From assembly GCF_026151205.1 (NCBI RefSeq), contig NC_087084.1:8107394-8171393 (forward strand): a DNA stretch of 64,000 nucleotides, given 5' to 3'. Each line of letters begins with the position of its first letter. Positions within the stretch are counted from its first letter, which is position 1. Positions 1 to 12,495 of this stretch are shown here, piece by piece. The notes below the pieces were generated by a model that was not told the DNA's origin, did no database searches, and saw only the letters and a list, made by a program, of their open reading frames with translations. The translations under genes and the position numbers were made by a program. This DNA comes from Bolinopsis microptera (lineage: Eukaryota; Ctenophora; Tentaculata; Lobata; Bolinopsidae).

Positions 1-473
1 GGGTCTGACACGCCAGATAGCCTCACGTACCAGATACTGAAGTTCAATGCGGCCGGCCCCCAGGTCGTATCAGGGACTATCTTAATATATGAGCTTGGAA
101 AGTAATTACCATGAAACGCATCGTCTAGATCAAATGTTTCAGGTTTAGAATTGTTTGTTAATCCCTTCTTGCCGAGTTCAACCATTCCTTCTTCTGACAT
201 GCCACCCAATATTGTGAAACTTTTTAGATTGCATACATGGCTTTTGTGAAACTTTCCAAAGGTGATTTTTCGAATAACTGAAGGTCTGTCAAGTTTCAAA
301 GTTAAGTACTGCGGAGGAAAGTTGCTCCCAGATTGCCAGCGTGACATTTGATCAGAGGGATCATCTAATAGAATCTTTGAAGGATGATAGTCACCAGCGT
401 AACTACTCCACTTGTGAATTGAGTAACCAATTGTAACATTTGGTGGCAGAAGCCCTTCTGTTATTCCCACCAT
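1..473 (-). CDS. MKLN1: Muskelin, N-terminal exon (partial)
   Basis: The minus strand reads without interruption from an ATG at 473 to the window edge, about 157 codons. The protein matches the muskelin N-terminal discoidin-like domain: an IHKWSSYAG block, then DQMSRWQSGSNFPPQYLTLK, then FGKFHKSHVCNLK, ILGGMSEEGM, and WGPAALNFSIWYVRLSG near the edge. In known animals muskelin is an intracellular LisH/CTLH and kelch-repeat protein, a subunit of the CTLH (GID-like) E3 ubiquitin ligase linked to cytoskeleton and receptor trafficking. The later LisH, CTLH and kelch parts lie outside the window. The start is chosen because an in-frame stop lies just upstream and the N-terminus has the family's usual short lead. 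A TTCTTAG sequence just upstream (to about 483) could be a 3' splice site for a non-coding 5' exon. The gene is divergent from the large plus-strand gene. Confidence 0.95.
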   Translation of the reverse strand, partial: MVGITEGLLPPNVTIGYSIHKWSSYAGDYHPSKILLDDPSDQMSRWQSGSNFPPQYLTLKLDRPSVIRKITFGKFHKSHVCNLKSFTILGGMSEEGMVELGKKGLTNNSKPETFDLDDAFHGNYFPSSYIKIVPDTTWGPAALNFSIWYVRLSGVSD

Positions 474-924
474 CTTTTCCTAAGAACATGAGAGGGTTTA
501 ATGCTAACAGTATCAAAGAAATAAATAATGAACAATAGTTTAAGGTCAATCTTTGATGAAGTAATTCTCTCATTATAGACGTTTCTATAATAATCTCAAA
601 GTGTTTGTTACATTAGCCATGTTAACAGTGTTGAAATGATTCTTTGACATTAACCAGAGCCTCCAGACTCCAGAGGGACTCAATATCATTAAAGGGGTTG
701 TTAACTTGGTATGTATGCCAACCTAGATATAGAGGAGGGATTAGGAAAAGTAATTTCTTTTATACAATAGTCATGTTTAAAGTGGCTGACTGAGGGGGAG
801 GAGTCTATTTACTCTATAACAGCTTTAAAAATGTCTATTTGAAATATAACTCCCAACACTTGTGTGATAGCAAATTAAACTAATGCCTGTCATAATTTTA
901 GTGTTTTAATTTTTAGTGTTGCTA

Positions 925-1600
925 AAGATATTGAAGAATAAGAATTTTGGGAAAGTATTTCGCTTTTAAAATTTATTCCTGCCAAGTGCAAAGTAGCGCA
1001 TAATAATTTTAACAATAATCATAATTTAAATTATATGGTAAATGGTATAGAACTTGAACTATCTGCACAGGCAAAAGATTTGGGGGTTATTACCCATAGC
1101 CCTCTGCTTTGGAACAGGCAAATCGTATGATATATTGGATTGTAAGGAATTTAGTTATTAGAGAAAAAGTTGTTAATAAGACCTCATCTTGAGTATTGTG
1201 TCCAATTGTGGAATCCACCTGCGCGGCGGCTCATGGGAGTTGGGGGACTGCTTTGGAGCTGGAGTGTCCAGAGGCGGTTTACCTGTCTGAGGTGGTTACT
1301 CTTCCTTACAGCCATAGACTGAAAATCCTCAATTTGACATCGCTGGCAGAGCGGCGAATAAGTGCAAGTGGGGACCTCTTAAAGTAACAAGTGGTTTGAC
1401 TGATTAGGATCGGGAATGTTTAGATTTAGCAGATCTGGTCATAACCTTGTTTCAAGCAACAGATGTAATAGAAGTTTAACTAAAATCTCCCGGAGCAAGT
1501 TATTCCATATTGCAATTGGAACAAACTCCCTCCGATCAAGAAATCTGTGATTGTTTTAGGCTTTAAAATTAAATTAGAAGGATTCAAGAAAGATATGATT
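925..1600 (+). mobile_element. Decayed LINE (non-LTR) reverse transcriptase 3' fragment
   Basis: Across shifted frames this reads as the C-terminal part of a non-LTR retrotransposon polymerase of the CR1/Jockey-like type. Recognisable landmarks in order are a PAKCKVAH-like block, AKDLGVI, RPHLEYCVQLWNPP, YSHRLKILNLTSLAERR and a final FHIAIGTNSLRSRN-like block. All are in the family's usual order and spacing. In-frame stops and frameshifts are frequent, so it is a dead copy. No poly-A tail or clear target-site duplication was identified. Confidence 0.75.
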
Positions 1601-2279
1601 TCTAAAAGTATTTCAAACGATTGCTGCAACTTCACCTGTTTCATTGTATACTTCACTGCCCCATATATATGATTAGCCATGAAATAATGTTAATCCTAGA
1701 CTAGACGTACACACTACATGTGAACCTTAAATAAATCATCACATGAATTTAAGGTTCAAGGTTCAACAATCAAAATAGGGGGAGCACCCTATCAATATGC
1801 AATAGATCATGATCATTTTAAAAAATCCACTCAATACTGTATCTTCACAACGACAATACCATGAACAACTTAAGTGTACGAAAACAGAAAGTAGCCAAAC
1901 AAATTGTATGCTTTCATACTGTAAAAAGTGCCACGTATACAGTATTATAGAACAAATAAACATTAATTAAAAACGTATTTTGGGCTACTGCGTAAGATTT
2001 GCTTAGGGTTAATATTTCGTTTATAACGCGAACGACTGATACTCGTAAAATATTTGTTTTTCAAATATTAAACCTACAAATATTTCGACAAAAAGTTAAC
2101 CATAGACAAACTGTCAAAGATGCATTTTAAAAAAAATTTATTAACATTTTTGCAACCATGAACCAGCACATTGACGGCCGATAACATTTTTTTAAAACAT
2201 GAATCATTTTTTCCAAATATCCAAAACTGTCATGTATGTATAATTTAATAATTTCTTTAAGTTTTGAAGTTAGGGCCTT

Positions 2280-3230
2280 CATGTCATAAAATTAGGACCT
2301 TACTGCAATTACCATGACCAGGGCTTGATTGACGGTGTCAACCCATCGAGATCGTTGCTCTGCGAATATAAAGAGTTCACATAGCCATGTGTGATGTGTA
2401 AAGTGTATACGCGTACTGCGTGACGCGCTTGTTTCACAAGTAGAATATCCTTTGCAAGCGAGAGGGCTCTGGTTAGAGCTTGTATCACGTGGTGACCCCC
2501 ACTGTCGCTTCGCTATAGTGTAGAGTTTCTACGATACAGGGGGAGCCGCGCACTCGTGCCCGGCGGGCCGGCGGGTCATACAACGTACGACAAGTTAGAG
2601 CAAGCGAAGGAGAGCAACGATCGCCGATCTAGCGAGAAGCATATTTGATAATTAAGAAGCATAATTATGCGAGAAGCTTAATTGACGATGTCAATTCATC
2701 TCAGCTCGGCGCGGCACATTAGCGCATTTCGCCGATCTAGAGTGAGAAGCCTCATTGAGTGCGCGGCGCGGCACAGTAACGCATCGCGCTATCAGTTTAT
2801 GCAATGCAATTTCTTAAATTATGCAATGCTTATTTTTTGCATGCACACTGTTAAAAGTGTAGCTACACTTTTAACAGTGTGCATGCAAAAAATAAGCATT
2901 GCATAATTTAAGAAATTGCATTGCATAAACTGATAAATTAATTTTCATTTATGCATATGTATCCTTACACGTTACTAATGACCAAGCGCGCCTTTCCCAG
3001 TTCCCTGGCCCTATATTGCGCCGCACTCCTTTTAACATCTTGTAAACATGTGAACGAATTGCGTTTAATAAATTACTTAGCTTTGATTGACGATGTCAAC
3101 CCATTAAATCGTTGCTTTGCAAAGAAAAGCAAAGATTGCCGATGCAAATTGCATCGCAAAAATGATAGTTTGCGCGGCGCTTCACGTCGAATTGCTGTGA
3201 AGTCCTCCAAGTAATGGCATTGCATTGTCC
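2280..3230. repeat. GC-rich repetitive block with a thrice-repeated TTGACGRTGTCAA motif
   Basis: This block is richer in GC and CpG than its surroundings. The motif TTGAC-G-R-TGTCAA followed by a CAT-containing tail occurs near 2331, 2683 and 3088. The words ATCGTTGCT and its complement AGCAACGAT flank parts of the block. It encloses the 146-bp palindrome at 2790-2935. It resembles a foldback or MITE-like element. The short reading frames through it have no protein-like features. Confidence 0.5.
2790..2935. repeat. Perfect 146-bp palindrome, 73-bp arms, no spacer
   Basis: Position 2790 pairs with 2935 and pairing continues inward base for base to a centre between 2862 and 2863 (core GTGTAGCTACAC). 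I compared both arms and saw no mismatch. The next outer pair (2789/2936) does not match, so the boundary is sharp. Each arm contains GCATGCACACTGTTAAAAG and a repeated TTATGCAATGC word. It could extrude as a cruciform or, if transcribed, fold into a long hairpin. Confidence 0.9.
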
Positions 3231-5351
3231 ATTTGTAACTATAAGTTTTAACTTCTCGTATTATATTATAGTTCTAGCAGCGGACAGTGTTTTACCCTGT
3301 TCTTTTATTTTTTTCCTATTCTGATTTGAATTTGAAGGAAATTGAAAATTAAATTAAAACAAACGCGTGCAGCGTGCATTACATACAATTAAGGTTATGC
3401 GCAAAGGTAACTTTTCTCAGCTGAAGTATGCATCATCTATTAACGAAGCTACATTGGTAGACTTGTGTAAAATTCTATTTTATCTTTTGTGTTTCAATTC
3501 GATACTATCATTGAATTTTATCAAAAGTTGTGGTTCACTTCACCGTACACCAACGTAACAAATGATGACGGATGAATTATAAAACCAAATCAAATCAATT
3601 CAACTTCGACTATGTGGTCACATTGTTACTTCAAACAGTATATCTTCATCATTCTTCCAAGTACTGTAAACTATATTGATGACAATAAGTTTGGCTAATC
3701 TAGATCATAGATTGTTTGATCTTTAACTTAGGTATTTTCACGTAATCTTTGATGTTTATTAAGTTGTTTATGCTTTATTATTACAGTTGACATTTCATTT
3801 CATCTGAACTATGAAGTGGCCACGGTGGAAGTTCTGTATTCTGTATTGATACAGAAATCTGTATACTCCTTTCATAATAATACAAACCTTTCATTTGATG
3901 TTGGCTCAGTGACATATTTAGAGAATCAAAATTTTGGCTGTCCTAATTGTACATTACTTATTTATCATTTTCAACTCCTTGGTCAACTCCCTTCGATGGC
4001 TGACTTTTTGCTTGGGACAAAGAAGGATCTTTGTTTCTCTACGAGTCCGACAACTACCAGTGTCGTAACGTTGCACAGTGCAGTGGGGTCAGCAGGGCAC
4101 TTTGTTACGCCACTGACATTTGACAACTACTCAACAGGAAGAGTCACCTTTGCATGCCTTGCAGTGTTGTCTCAAATTTATATACTTGCAAATCTCCATC
4201 CTTAGCTTCCGAACAGCTACTTGTTCAACTTGACTCCCTGACGCAGTCTTTCTAGGGTGACTCAAGCAGAGGTAATTACATTTGTATTGTAATCCTCTTA
4301 CTGAGCAACAGTTTGCAGAACTTTTCTCGGTTCCTGTAATAGTTTTGTCCGCAGATTGTAGACATTTTTTGCATTACTGAACTATACAATTTTTCCTGGA
4401 TACAATTTTCAGAGCCTTTGAGGCAGAATTTGCAAAGATTGATGTCTAGGTAATAAGAAAGCAATATAATTAAATGTTTGAACTGTATCTTGCTCCTGTC
4501 AGTCCAAATCATCCTTTTTGCAACAAGGTTAAGTCCCATATTTCTTTATTCTCTAACTGTCGAATACTTACTTGCTCTAAAGACTATCACTTAACAAATT
4601 CTTCTGCCAAACTCGACCATTTGTTGTCTAATTCTGGGAGCTTGACTTAGTTTGATGATCAAAGTATTAGTATCTATGTAACCTGTATGCCCTTTTTTTG
4701 CACCCAGTATAATAAACAATTCCAACTGAGCTAAATCTTAACAAGAAATAAGATAAACTATGGACAAATTGAATAGCTTTTAATACCAGTGTTTTTCTTG
4801 TTTGTTTCACATTTTTCTAGAACTACTTTGTGAACTACATTAATATGCCTCATGTGTTCGTTCAGCCAAACCAATTATTATATAACAATGAAGTTTACGT
4901 TTCTTTTTTAGTTAGTTGTTTAAATCAGGACACTCAGTATGCAACTTATATTGCGGTATCATTTTTCCATTAGTATTATATCAAAATAATGCCAGTGTAA
5001 TCTTTCATAGCTCAAATGTTGATTCTCATTCAATAAAAGAATTATTATTAATTGAATTTTCAAACAAAGTGATCGTAAATTGAGTTTAATACATTTTCAA
5101 ATTCAGCTAGTATTATGATCCGACTAATAACTTGGCTGGGGGTTATCTTATTACCTAACATCGTATCAGGTAAATACTTGTCTGTGTTATATTTTATGGT
5201 ATAATGACCTTCCTGAGTTTCAAATTCATTGAATTTATTTGTCATCAAAAAATATAAATCTCCACCATTGATATCACTTAAATCTTTCAAAACCATCTAA
5301 TACAACAAACAGTTTTCTTAAAACCATCACAAGATAACAAAAAAACCACAG

Positions 5352-5531
5352 CGTTCAAATGTGTGAGTTCAGTGCAGACATCCAAAGAAGCAGACTCAAT
5401 GAGTTGCAGCAAGTTTTACCTTTGTAACCAAGGCGTACCAGAGTCCCAGGAATGCGGAGAACAGGACACATTTGATGTGTTGTACAGGATGTGCCGCGCG
5501 GCTGAGGTCGTCAAGTCTTGCAGTTATGCTC
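5352..5531 (+). CDS. Transmembrane CBM14-kringle-LamG protein, exon with chitin-binding type-2 domain
   Basis: This exon lies between an AG acceptor (CCACAG) and a GTGAGT donor and is open in one frame. Six cysteines are spaced 14, 5, 9, 12 and 8 residues apart, which fits the peritrophin-A / chitin-binding type-2 (CBM14) pattern. The CSKFYLC and YRMC segments are typical. It starts and ends in phase 1, the usual symmetry for a shuffled extracellular domain. The last base joins the kringle exon at 20570 in frame. CBM14 domains bind chitin or related glycans outside the cell. This is the first exon I can place. A signal peptide must come from an unlocated upstream exon ending in phase 1. Taken alone the exon could seem to start at an internal ATG (5399), but that would lose the first cysteine. 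Confidence 0.85.
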
Positions 5532-6342
5532 GTGAGTGTTTTTAGTTTTATTGCTTTATTTGTACATTTTTATGTGCCATGTTTGAATATTTAGGTTTAT
5601 AGAAATTATAATAGTTTTGACGGGAAATCTTTGACACTTGTAATGACCGGAATTGTAAAGTACTGCCATTTATAATAGTTAGCCACTTATATTAGTTAGA
5701 CTTTGTGTTCCATGTCACTACTCCAAATCCACGGTAGATCACCAAATAAGGTTAAATGAAAGCGTTCCTGTCATAGGCCATCGGGATTTAGTTATGACCA
5801 CCATGCTTCTTGTCTGCCTTTAAAATCTATCTGCAATCGTTTCCCAAGCATGGAGAACATTTTATATCTACAGCATCAGATAAGCTCAAGTTCTTGCCAT
5901 CATAGCATAGATATAGATAAGATGACTTATCTTCGTTAGCTCAACCAAAAGTTCCACATCAGATTTATTGCTACATTTGATCTCCAGAACATTATGACTG
6001 GGAAAATAAATGAAATATTTAGTTTGGCAGGTAAATAATGTGACCAGGTGAATATAAATACCAGGCTTACATATTTTCACATGGGTGCTAATTTGCTAAA
6101 TGCTAACACAACCTTTACTGTCAGTATATAATGGGTTATGAGAACTTTATTCCAGGTCAAAGTTCTGATTCTGATTATGACTTGACATTAGGTTCCAAAT
6201 GAACATAGTTCTGACTTTAATCTCTCGCATTATTCACAATATTAGTACACTATGTACATGGTATATAAAGAACACGGTGTTTTTGCAACACTCGCCAACC
6301 TGCCCTGTTTGGTAAAACTGTGGTTCTGTGAGGGAAACAAAC

Positions 6343-6545
6343 CCATTCCTGGGCTCGGATTGGCTGGAACTCTAGTCACGTGGTCTGAATACTGTGATCT
6401 CATTGGTCGTTCATCGTGTTGTACAGGGTTATGGTTCGGTGGGGGAAGTCAGTGGGGTAGACTTCGTGTGTTGTGATTGGTTGCTGGGGTAGAGTTCAAG
6501 AGATGTGATTGGTCGATAACATGTGATACGTCATGTGGCACTGTT
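6343..6545. promoter_or_regulatory. CCAAT/E-box cluster
   Basis: Four ATTGG (inverted CCAAT) boxes sit within about 200 bp, around CACGTG at 6377-6382. The ATTGG at 6402-6406 lies exactly 19 bp after the E-box, with GAATACTG between them. An ACGTCA half-CRE follows near 6530. Such clusters look like NF-Y plus bHLH-zip (USF/MITF/TFE type) modules. Function is inferred only. Confidence 0.4.
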
Positions 6546-7433
6546 TAAGAGTGTTGTATCGTATCGCTGTGCTTGGTCCCAAATTTAAAAATTCGTCCCT
6601 GGAAAACTGCCAATAATATACCATTTATTTAGTCGAAGGAATGATTAGTGACTGGTTTGAGACCGATTGCTTGAAATAAATAAAAAAAGGGTGATACATA
6701 ATATATCTGTTACAACTCCACTAAAAACATTCCCAATTTACCGATTTTAAGTTTAAATACTCAAGTAATTATATGCATCACTAACATACCTCTTGTCTAA
6801 CTCGTTAAAAAGAGAACTCGTTAAATAGAACCCCCATTTACTGTGAACTCTCAACTACAGTCTTTTAAAAATTGGCCCAAATTTCCCTTACCCAAGAGTT
6901 CTGTTAACTCACCTGGATTTAACCACATAACCAAACTAACCCAATCTAAGCAGACTCTCTACTTCAAGTTGATTATATTATAATATACTTGGCACCCACT
7001 GTGGAAGCTGTAAAATGTGGACTTTTTACGAACTATCGAGCGTTTTACCATGTAAGGTTTAATCACATGCGATCCTGTCAGTCTTTGACATTTTGCTAAC
7101 TTCTTTAAAATACCGAGACATATTAGGTCTTAAGAGGCATTGACCCACACTCACTCGGTTAGTTGCTTGGTAATTGCCTGTATTATTCATAGAGTGACAT
7201 CTATTAAACTTTAATTATGAGCATGCCACTTTCTGCAAGAAATATACATTTTTTGCCCAAAATAACACATGAAGCCCTGTGTAAACTAAACTTTGTGTGC
7301 TCATGTGTTTCAAGATAGCTTTTTTGGTGAAATGTAGGATAGCTGTAAGTTATGATTTCTACTTTACGAGGAATGAAACGCAGGTTTAAACTGTCTTCAT
7401 AATAGCCCCAATGTCATCTCCCACTTAGTAGCA

Positions 7434-7848
7434 GTAGTAGTAGTCACGTGATGCCCATATAAGGTAATACCTGGCGTGTAACCCCACTTGTAGTAGTAGT
7501 AGTCACGTGATGCCCATATAAGGTAATACCTGGCGTGTAACCCCACTTGTAGTAGTAGTAGTCACGTGATGCCCATATAAGGTAATACCTGGCGTGTAAC
7601 CCCACTTGTAGTAGTAGTAGTCACGTGATGCCCATATAAGGTAATACCTGGCGTGTAACCCCACTTGTAGTAGTAGTAGTCACGTGGTGCCCATATAAGG
7701 TAATACCTGGCGTGTAACCCCACTTGTAGTAGTAGTAGTCACGTGATGCCCATATAAGGTAATACCTGGCGTGTAACCCCACTTGTAGCAGTAGTCACGT
7801 GGTGCCCATATAAGGTAATACCTGGCGTGTAACCCCACTTGTAGTAGT
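7434..7848. repeat. 59-bp tandem repeat, 7 copies, E-box plus CArG box
   Basis: Seven near-identical units (period 59; last spacing 56) each carry TAGTAG runs, CACGTG and, a few bases later, CCATATAAGG, which fits the CC(A/T)6GG CArG consensus. CACGTG starts near 7445, 7504, 7563, 7622, 7681, 7740 and 7796. The same word pair recurs at 10.5 kb and singly at 51.18 kb. Confidence 0.9.
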
Positions 7849-9227
7849 CCCCCACTTCCCGCTCCCTGTCTATTGTATGGGTGTTAAAAGTGCGCGGCTC
7901 GTGTAATGAGCTAACGTGCTTCCTAGCACAGCAGAGAGATATACCTATATTATAGAGAGGTAGTTTATACTCCTGCCTTGAGTGTAGAGTGACGTGATGA
8001 AGAGAAAGGATTGGTAGCATATAATATAGAGGGGGGATTGGTAGCATATTACTTTGGTGGTTGGGTGTAGTGGTGGGTAATGGTGCTGTGTTCTGGAAAT
8101 TGTGTTGTGGGGGTTTGCAGAGTTTGCAGAGTACGACTCTGCTGCAGACTCACCAGTAGTTGTAGACTCACTAGTAGTTGAGATTAATGGTCTGAACGTG
8201 GAATATTTATTACGAAAAATTCGACAGAAATGAACTATTGATGGCATAAGTTTTAAGTCTAGTGTTTTAAACTGTAAACAATATTATTATGAAGGATAAA
8301 ATATTAGTTAGCACTGTACCCACCTGTAAATTTATCAGACAGTAGTTAAAACTGTGTTTACTCTTTTAACTATGTGTCAAGGTATGTGGTTATGTAAACA
8401 ACTTCTGTTATTATGTTATGTAAACATACCGGTTTAGCTGCGAGATGCTGGTAAAAACACGTTTATTTTTAACATTATCCCCTAAAATAGATCATTATCT
8501 CGATTTAGTTACAAATCATTTCTAGCTCCAAGCTTGCAATTACAAATTCCCTGAATTCCTAAAACTTAGCCCAGAATTTGTTTTAAAGGCTTCAATAACC
8601 CTGTCTAAGAAGCAGCCGATTTGTTCTTTTAAGTTCTTACCTGGAGAGCCATGTTGGCTGTTAGAATGCTTTGAGTCTGCACATTTAGAAGGTTAAAGTC
8701 TGTTAAAGTCCCTTACTATAATAGTCCCTGGTAGTTCCCCTGCTAGTTCCACAACCTCTATAATATCATAATCACCATTACTAGCAATTACTGGTCACCT
8801 AATTTCTAATATCTAGTTCAAGTACCTTCGTACCTTATGTTAGCTAATACTTATGTTAGCAAATACTCACTGATACTCACTAATACTTACTTATGTTAGC
8901 TAATACTCACTTATAGTAGCTAATAATCACCCGATTTCTACTAATTGTACCTTTAAATCAACCAAACTGAACATTAATTACTCTTTGTAAAGTTTAAACG
9001 CTTGTATTATATCAGACCTTGCAATAGATTAGAGGGAGCCAATGATTAGTGATCATTTTGGTGAGTAGTAAGTAAAATGAGTGTTCACTTGAGGAGACAA
9101 CAACATTTTAACCGGGAATTATACATTTAATTTAGAACGCGTTAGGAGCACTACTGAAAGTATATAATATCATAACAAGGTCAGAGTAAGTCACTGTATG
9201 TTAAGTATGATATGATATATTATATAA

Positions 9228-9297
9228 GATAGTAAATGGTAAAAGGTAGTAAATGGTAAAAGGTAGTAAATGGTAAAAGGTAGTAAATGGTAAAAGC
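9228..9297. repeat. 17-bp tandem repeat, about 4 copies
   Basis: Direct repeats of AGTAAATGGTAAAAGGT run through this stretch with no visible divergence until the last unit changes to GCGTAAAAGCGG. Confidence 0.85.
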
Positions 9298-10527
9298 GTA
9301 AAAGCGGTTGCTTTGAGGCGGTTGCTGAGTCGGTTTTATCTTCAAATCAGACAAAGGAGGTTCTCGAATAGTAAACAAGGAAATCAAGATCATCATGTTG
9401 GGTTGGATATCATGGCGATATCTGAAAGTAGCTAAATAAACACTGAACAGTCATAGGGTATCGCTGAGTAATGGGACCATGACTGGGACAATCTCGACTA
9501 CTTCAAACGATTCTTTATTTATATGTTGTAAATTTATAAATACAACTCGTCCTTGCCCAAGTAAATTGAGTAAATTGATGTCTGAAGTAATGAAGGAAGT
9601 TTTGGTCCAATGGTCCAGTAGAAGATTAAGATATAATAAAATTAAGGGTTCCGTATTTCTGAGAAATTTAGAAGCTAGCATCTCTGAACTTTAGTTTACT
9701 CTCATTTCTGCTTCTGCTTTAAATCTGTACGTTGTTTTGTCTGTAGATTTATCTGGATTTGTTGGCTTTATTGTGTTATAGTATAAAGGAGCAGTAGGGT
9801 ATTATATATCAGACCATGCGATAGAATAAATGTAACTCAAACGATAGCTCAGCTTGTTAGGGTAAATAGTAATTGTTAACTACATATAATATAACTTCTG
9901 TACTGTAGTTTTTACTCCGTTCCTAACCTGATGAACCCAGCTGATACCCATTTTGCACAGTTAAATAGGGAAGCTGGGAGGCACCATACAAGCTAAGGTA
10001 GAATGTTATTTGAATCCCAGTTTCATGATAATATAATATAATAAGTTTAAGTAACGTTCCTTGTTTTGAAGCAAAGGAGACAGCCTTATTACCATTTAAC
10101 TTTAGATTTGTTTGGAGAGGCGAATCATACACAGTTTAGGCTCTTGAAATCTTTGATATAAAAATCATCTTGAGAGAACCTCCTCAAATTATTTGTTATA
10201 TAGTAGCGTTGAAAGTATTAAAACTTGGTTATTACCATTTACCAAGCCTTGCATTACGGAAAAAGTACCAGATAGTTCAGAGAAACTGACTTAAGAACTT
10301 CTAAATTTAATAATGGTAAAAGCGGCTGCACAAATGTTTACTATAAAGCTTATCTTTTCTTAAACGTTCAACAATTTCAATGAAAACGAGAAATCGAGAA
10401 ACAATGAGACGACGGTCGCGGTGTGTGAAATCTATGGAAATGTTGTAAAACTGATTCCAATATTAAAACAAGATTTGTTTTTATCATTACCCGAGGGCAT
10501 CTTCCGAGTAGTTGACAGGGAATAAAG

Positions 10528-10755
10528 GCATCACGTGACCATATAAGGGCATCACGTGACCATATAAGGGCATCACGTGACCATATAAGGGCATCACGTG
10601 ACCATATAAGGGCATCAAGTGACCATATAAGGGCATCAAGTGACCATACATAAACATCACGTGACCATATAAGGGCATCACGTGACCATATAAGGGCATC
10701 ACGTGACCATACATATATAAACATCACGTGACCATATATAAACATCACGTGACTC
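10528..10755. repeat. 21-bp tandem repeat, E-box plus CArG box
   Basis: Around ten units of the form GGGCATCACGTGACCATATAA make alternating CACGTG and CCATATAAGG sites. Two units have CAAGTG instead, and later units have an ACATATATAAA spacer. Overlapping minus-strand reading frames here are artefacts of a period divisible by three. Confidence 0.9.
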
Positions 10756-10889
10756 CTCTCAATCCTGGGTTAAATATTATTATGATGTCGATCAGAAAGT
10801 AACTGAATGAATTGTTGTAGTTTATTTGGTACCTGTAAACACTGGTTCAGAGTAAATACTAAATAAGTGTAGCATGAATGAGTAAAATA

Positions 10890-10980
10890 ATAAGTAATCA
10901 ATAATAAGTAAAATAATAAGTAAAATAATAAGTAAAATAATAAGTAAAATAATAAATAAAATAATAAGTAAATAAGTAAC
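10890..10980. repeat. AATAAGTAAAAT tandem repeat
   Basis: Short AT-rich units AATAATAAGTAAA are repeated about six times. Confidence 0.75.
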
Positions 10981-12223
10981 TAAAGTGATCGTTGGGTTTA
11001 CACATTAGCATTTCAATACTAATACGCGTGATAATATGACAAATTAATAATGCACTGGATCTTCCAATCCGTCAGTGTTCATTCAAATTGTTTTCTGTCA
11101 TTCTTGTGGCTATGGTATGTAGGTTACTTCCTGGGAGTACATAAGCGGTATGTCATAACTTACCATATGGATGGACTGAATGAACGTTCATATTCAAAGT
11201 ACAATTATTACTAATATAATACTAGTTGGAACTTCTTATATCCTCATTTTAAGATTCAAGTTCAGTAAGTTTAACTTATAAGTACCGTTATTATATTATG
11301 TTAAGCTAATTACGATTAGCATGATGATAGCTTAACAATATGTGGAGAGGTCCCCACCAATTAGGTACAAATACTTAAGTTACAACTTTTAAACGTCTGC
11401 AAACTAACCATTACATGTGTGCAAAACTGATGTGGCCCAATCAAACCTGCATAATTGCGCAACTTTCTGCACAACTTTCTCGGAATTAAGTATTTCAGCA
11501 GTAGGTTAGGGAACTAAACCATGTTTGTTCCGGCAATACTCACCTGTTTAAAAGTTTAAAGTTCTATCGAACAAATTATGTCCGGAATATGCACATAATA
11601 TGCGCATAATTAACCATTTTAGATTCACTATCCTCGCGTTTCCAAATTGTCTGGAGATAGTAAATACCAACTGTAACTTATGGTTCCAACAACTTCATAG
11701 TTGTCTCAGCCACAGTGCCCAGTGGTCATTATTTCGTCAGAACGCCGCATCCTCTAGTACAGTCTACGGTGACCGTTTCACCAAACTTTATTGCAGACTT
11801 GTAGATGCAGATATTCTATAATAAAGTTCGTTATCAGGAAACATCAGCCCCGAAATTTCTAGACTTTCGACTGTGTACTGGGTTACAAAGGCCATTTATA
11901 ATTATAATCCTGGAATTCTCAGGACTCGCACAAAATGATACAGCAAGCACCTCACTACAACCTTGCCGTGTAATTAGCCTACATCTCTAGTCCACCTAAA
12001 TAATAACTCATCAGTTCCTAACTCTACTAATCCTCCCCAGTACTCAGTACTAACAAGGATTATAATCTATTAAACAGAGTCTCCCATCGTTATCCTGTAA
12101 TACTCCAAAAATAGTCTCCAAAGATACACAACCAGACTATAACATACCCCCGGTTGTTTGCAATCCAACCACAACGTCTCCACCAATCCCCTGCCACCAT
12201 CCCGCCCACGTGTCCTAAACCAA

Positions 12224-12495
12224 CCAATCAGGAAGCTGTATTTACCTGCACCACGTGACCAGGACAACTACAGACAGCTGATGTATAAGGTTTGTGGTTA
12301 CGGTAGGTCACTATATGGGTTAGTGAGTGGGTTGTAGTTAGCTGGATTTATAGACCGTGTAATGATAAAACAATCCCAAATTCCTCCTAGTCACGTGGTA
12401 CAAAGTCACGTGGTACTCAGTCCTCAGTCACGTGGTACTGAGTCCTCTTTTTATCTCTTCTCATTCGAGGGAAGGGGTATAATTAGGTCACGTGG
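12224..12495. promoter_or_regulatory. CCAAT/E-box cluster
   Basis: A CCAAT box followed by GGAAGCTGTATTTACC and CACGTG at about 12254 is followed by four GTCACGTGG words within about 110 bp (12390-12495). The GGAAGCTGTATTTACC word closely resembles GGAAGCAGTATTTAACC at about 16670, which is also beside a CCAAT box and an E-box. Confidence 0.4.

Larger units (their letters stand above)
474..5351. other. Intergenic or 5'-intron interval, mostly repeats
   Basis: No convincing host exon was found between muskelin and the first recognised exon of the plus-strand gene. It holds a LINE remnant (925-1600), a GC-rich repetitive block (2280-3230) with the large palindrome, and short reading frames at 3816-4205 (+), 4276-4539 (-) and 5060-5296 (-) that I do not recognise. 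Around 4030-4250 (+) two frames give Cys-containing peptides broken by a stop, which looks like a decayed element. The signal-peptide exon of the plus-strand gene must lie here or further left and must end in phase 1. I could not identify it. Confidence 0.5.

Noticed and set aside
7434-7848. CRISPR-like array
   Set aside because: The units are contiguous tandem repeats without unique spacers, in an animal genome.
10377-10748. 123-residue frame with repeated SRDALIW
   Set aside because: Translation of the 21-bp E-box/CArG repeat, not a protein.
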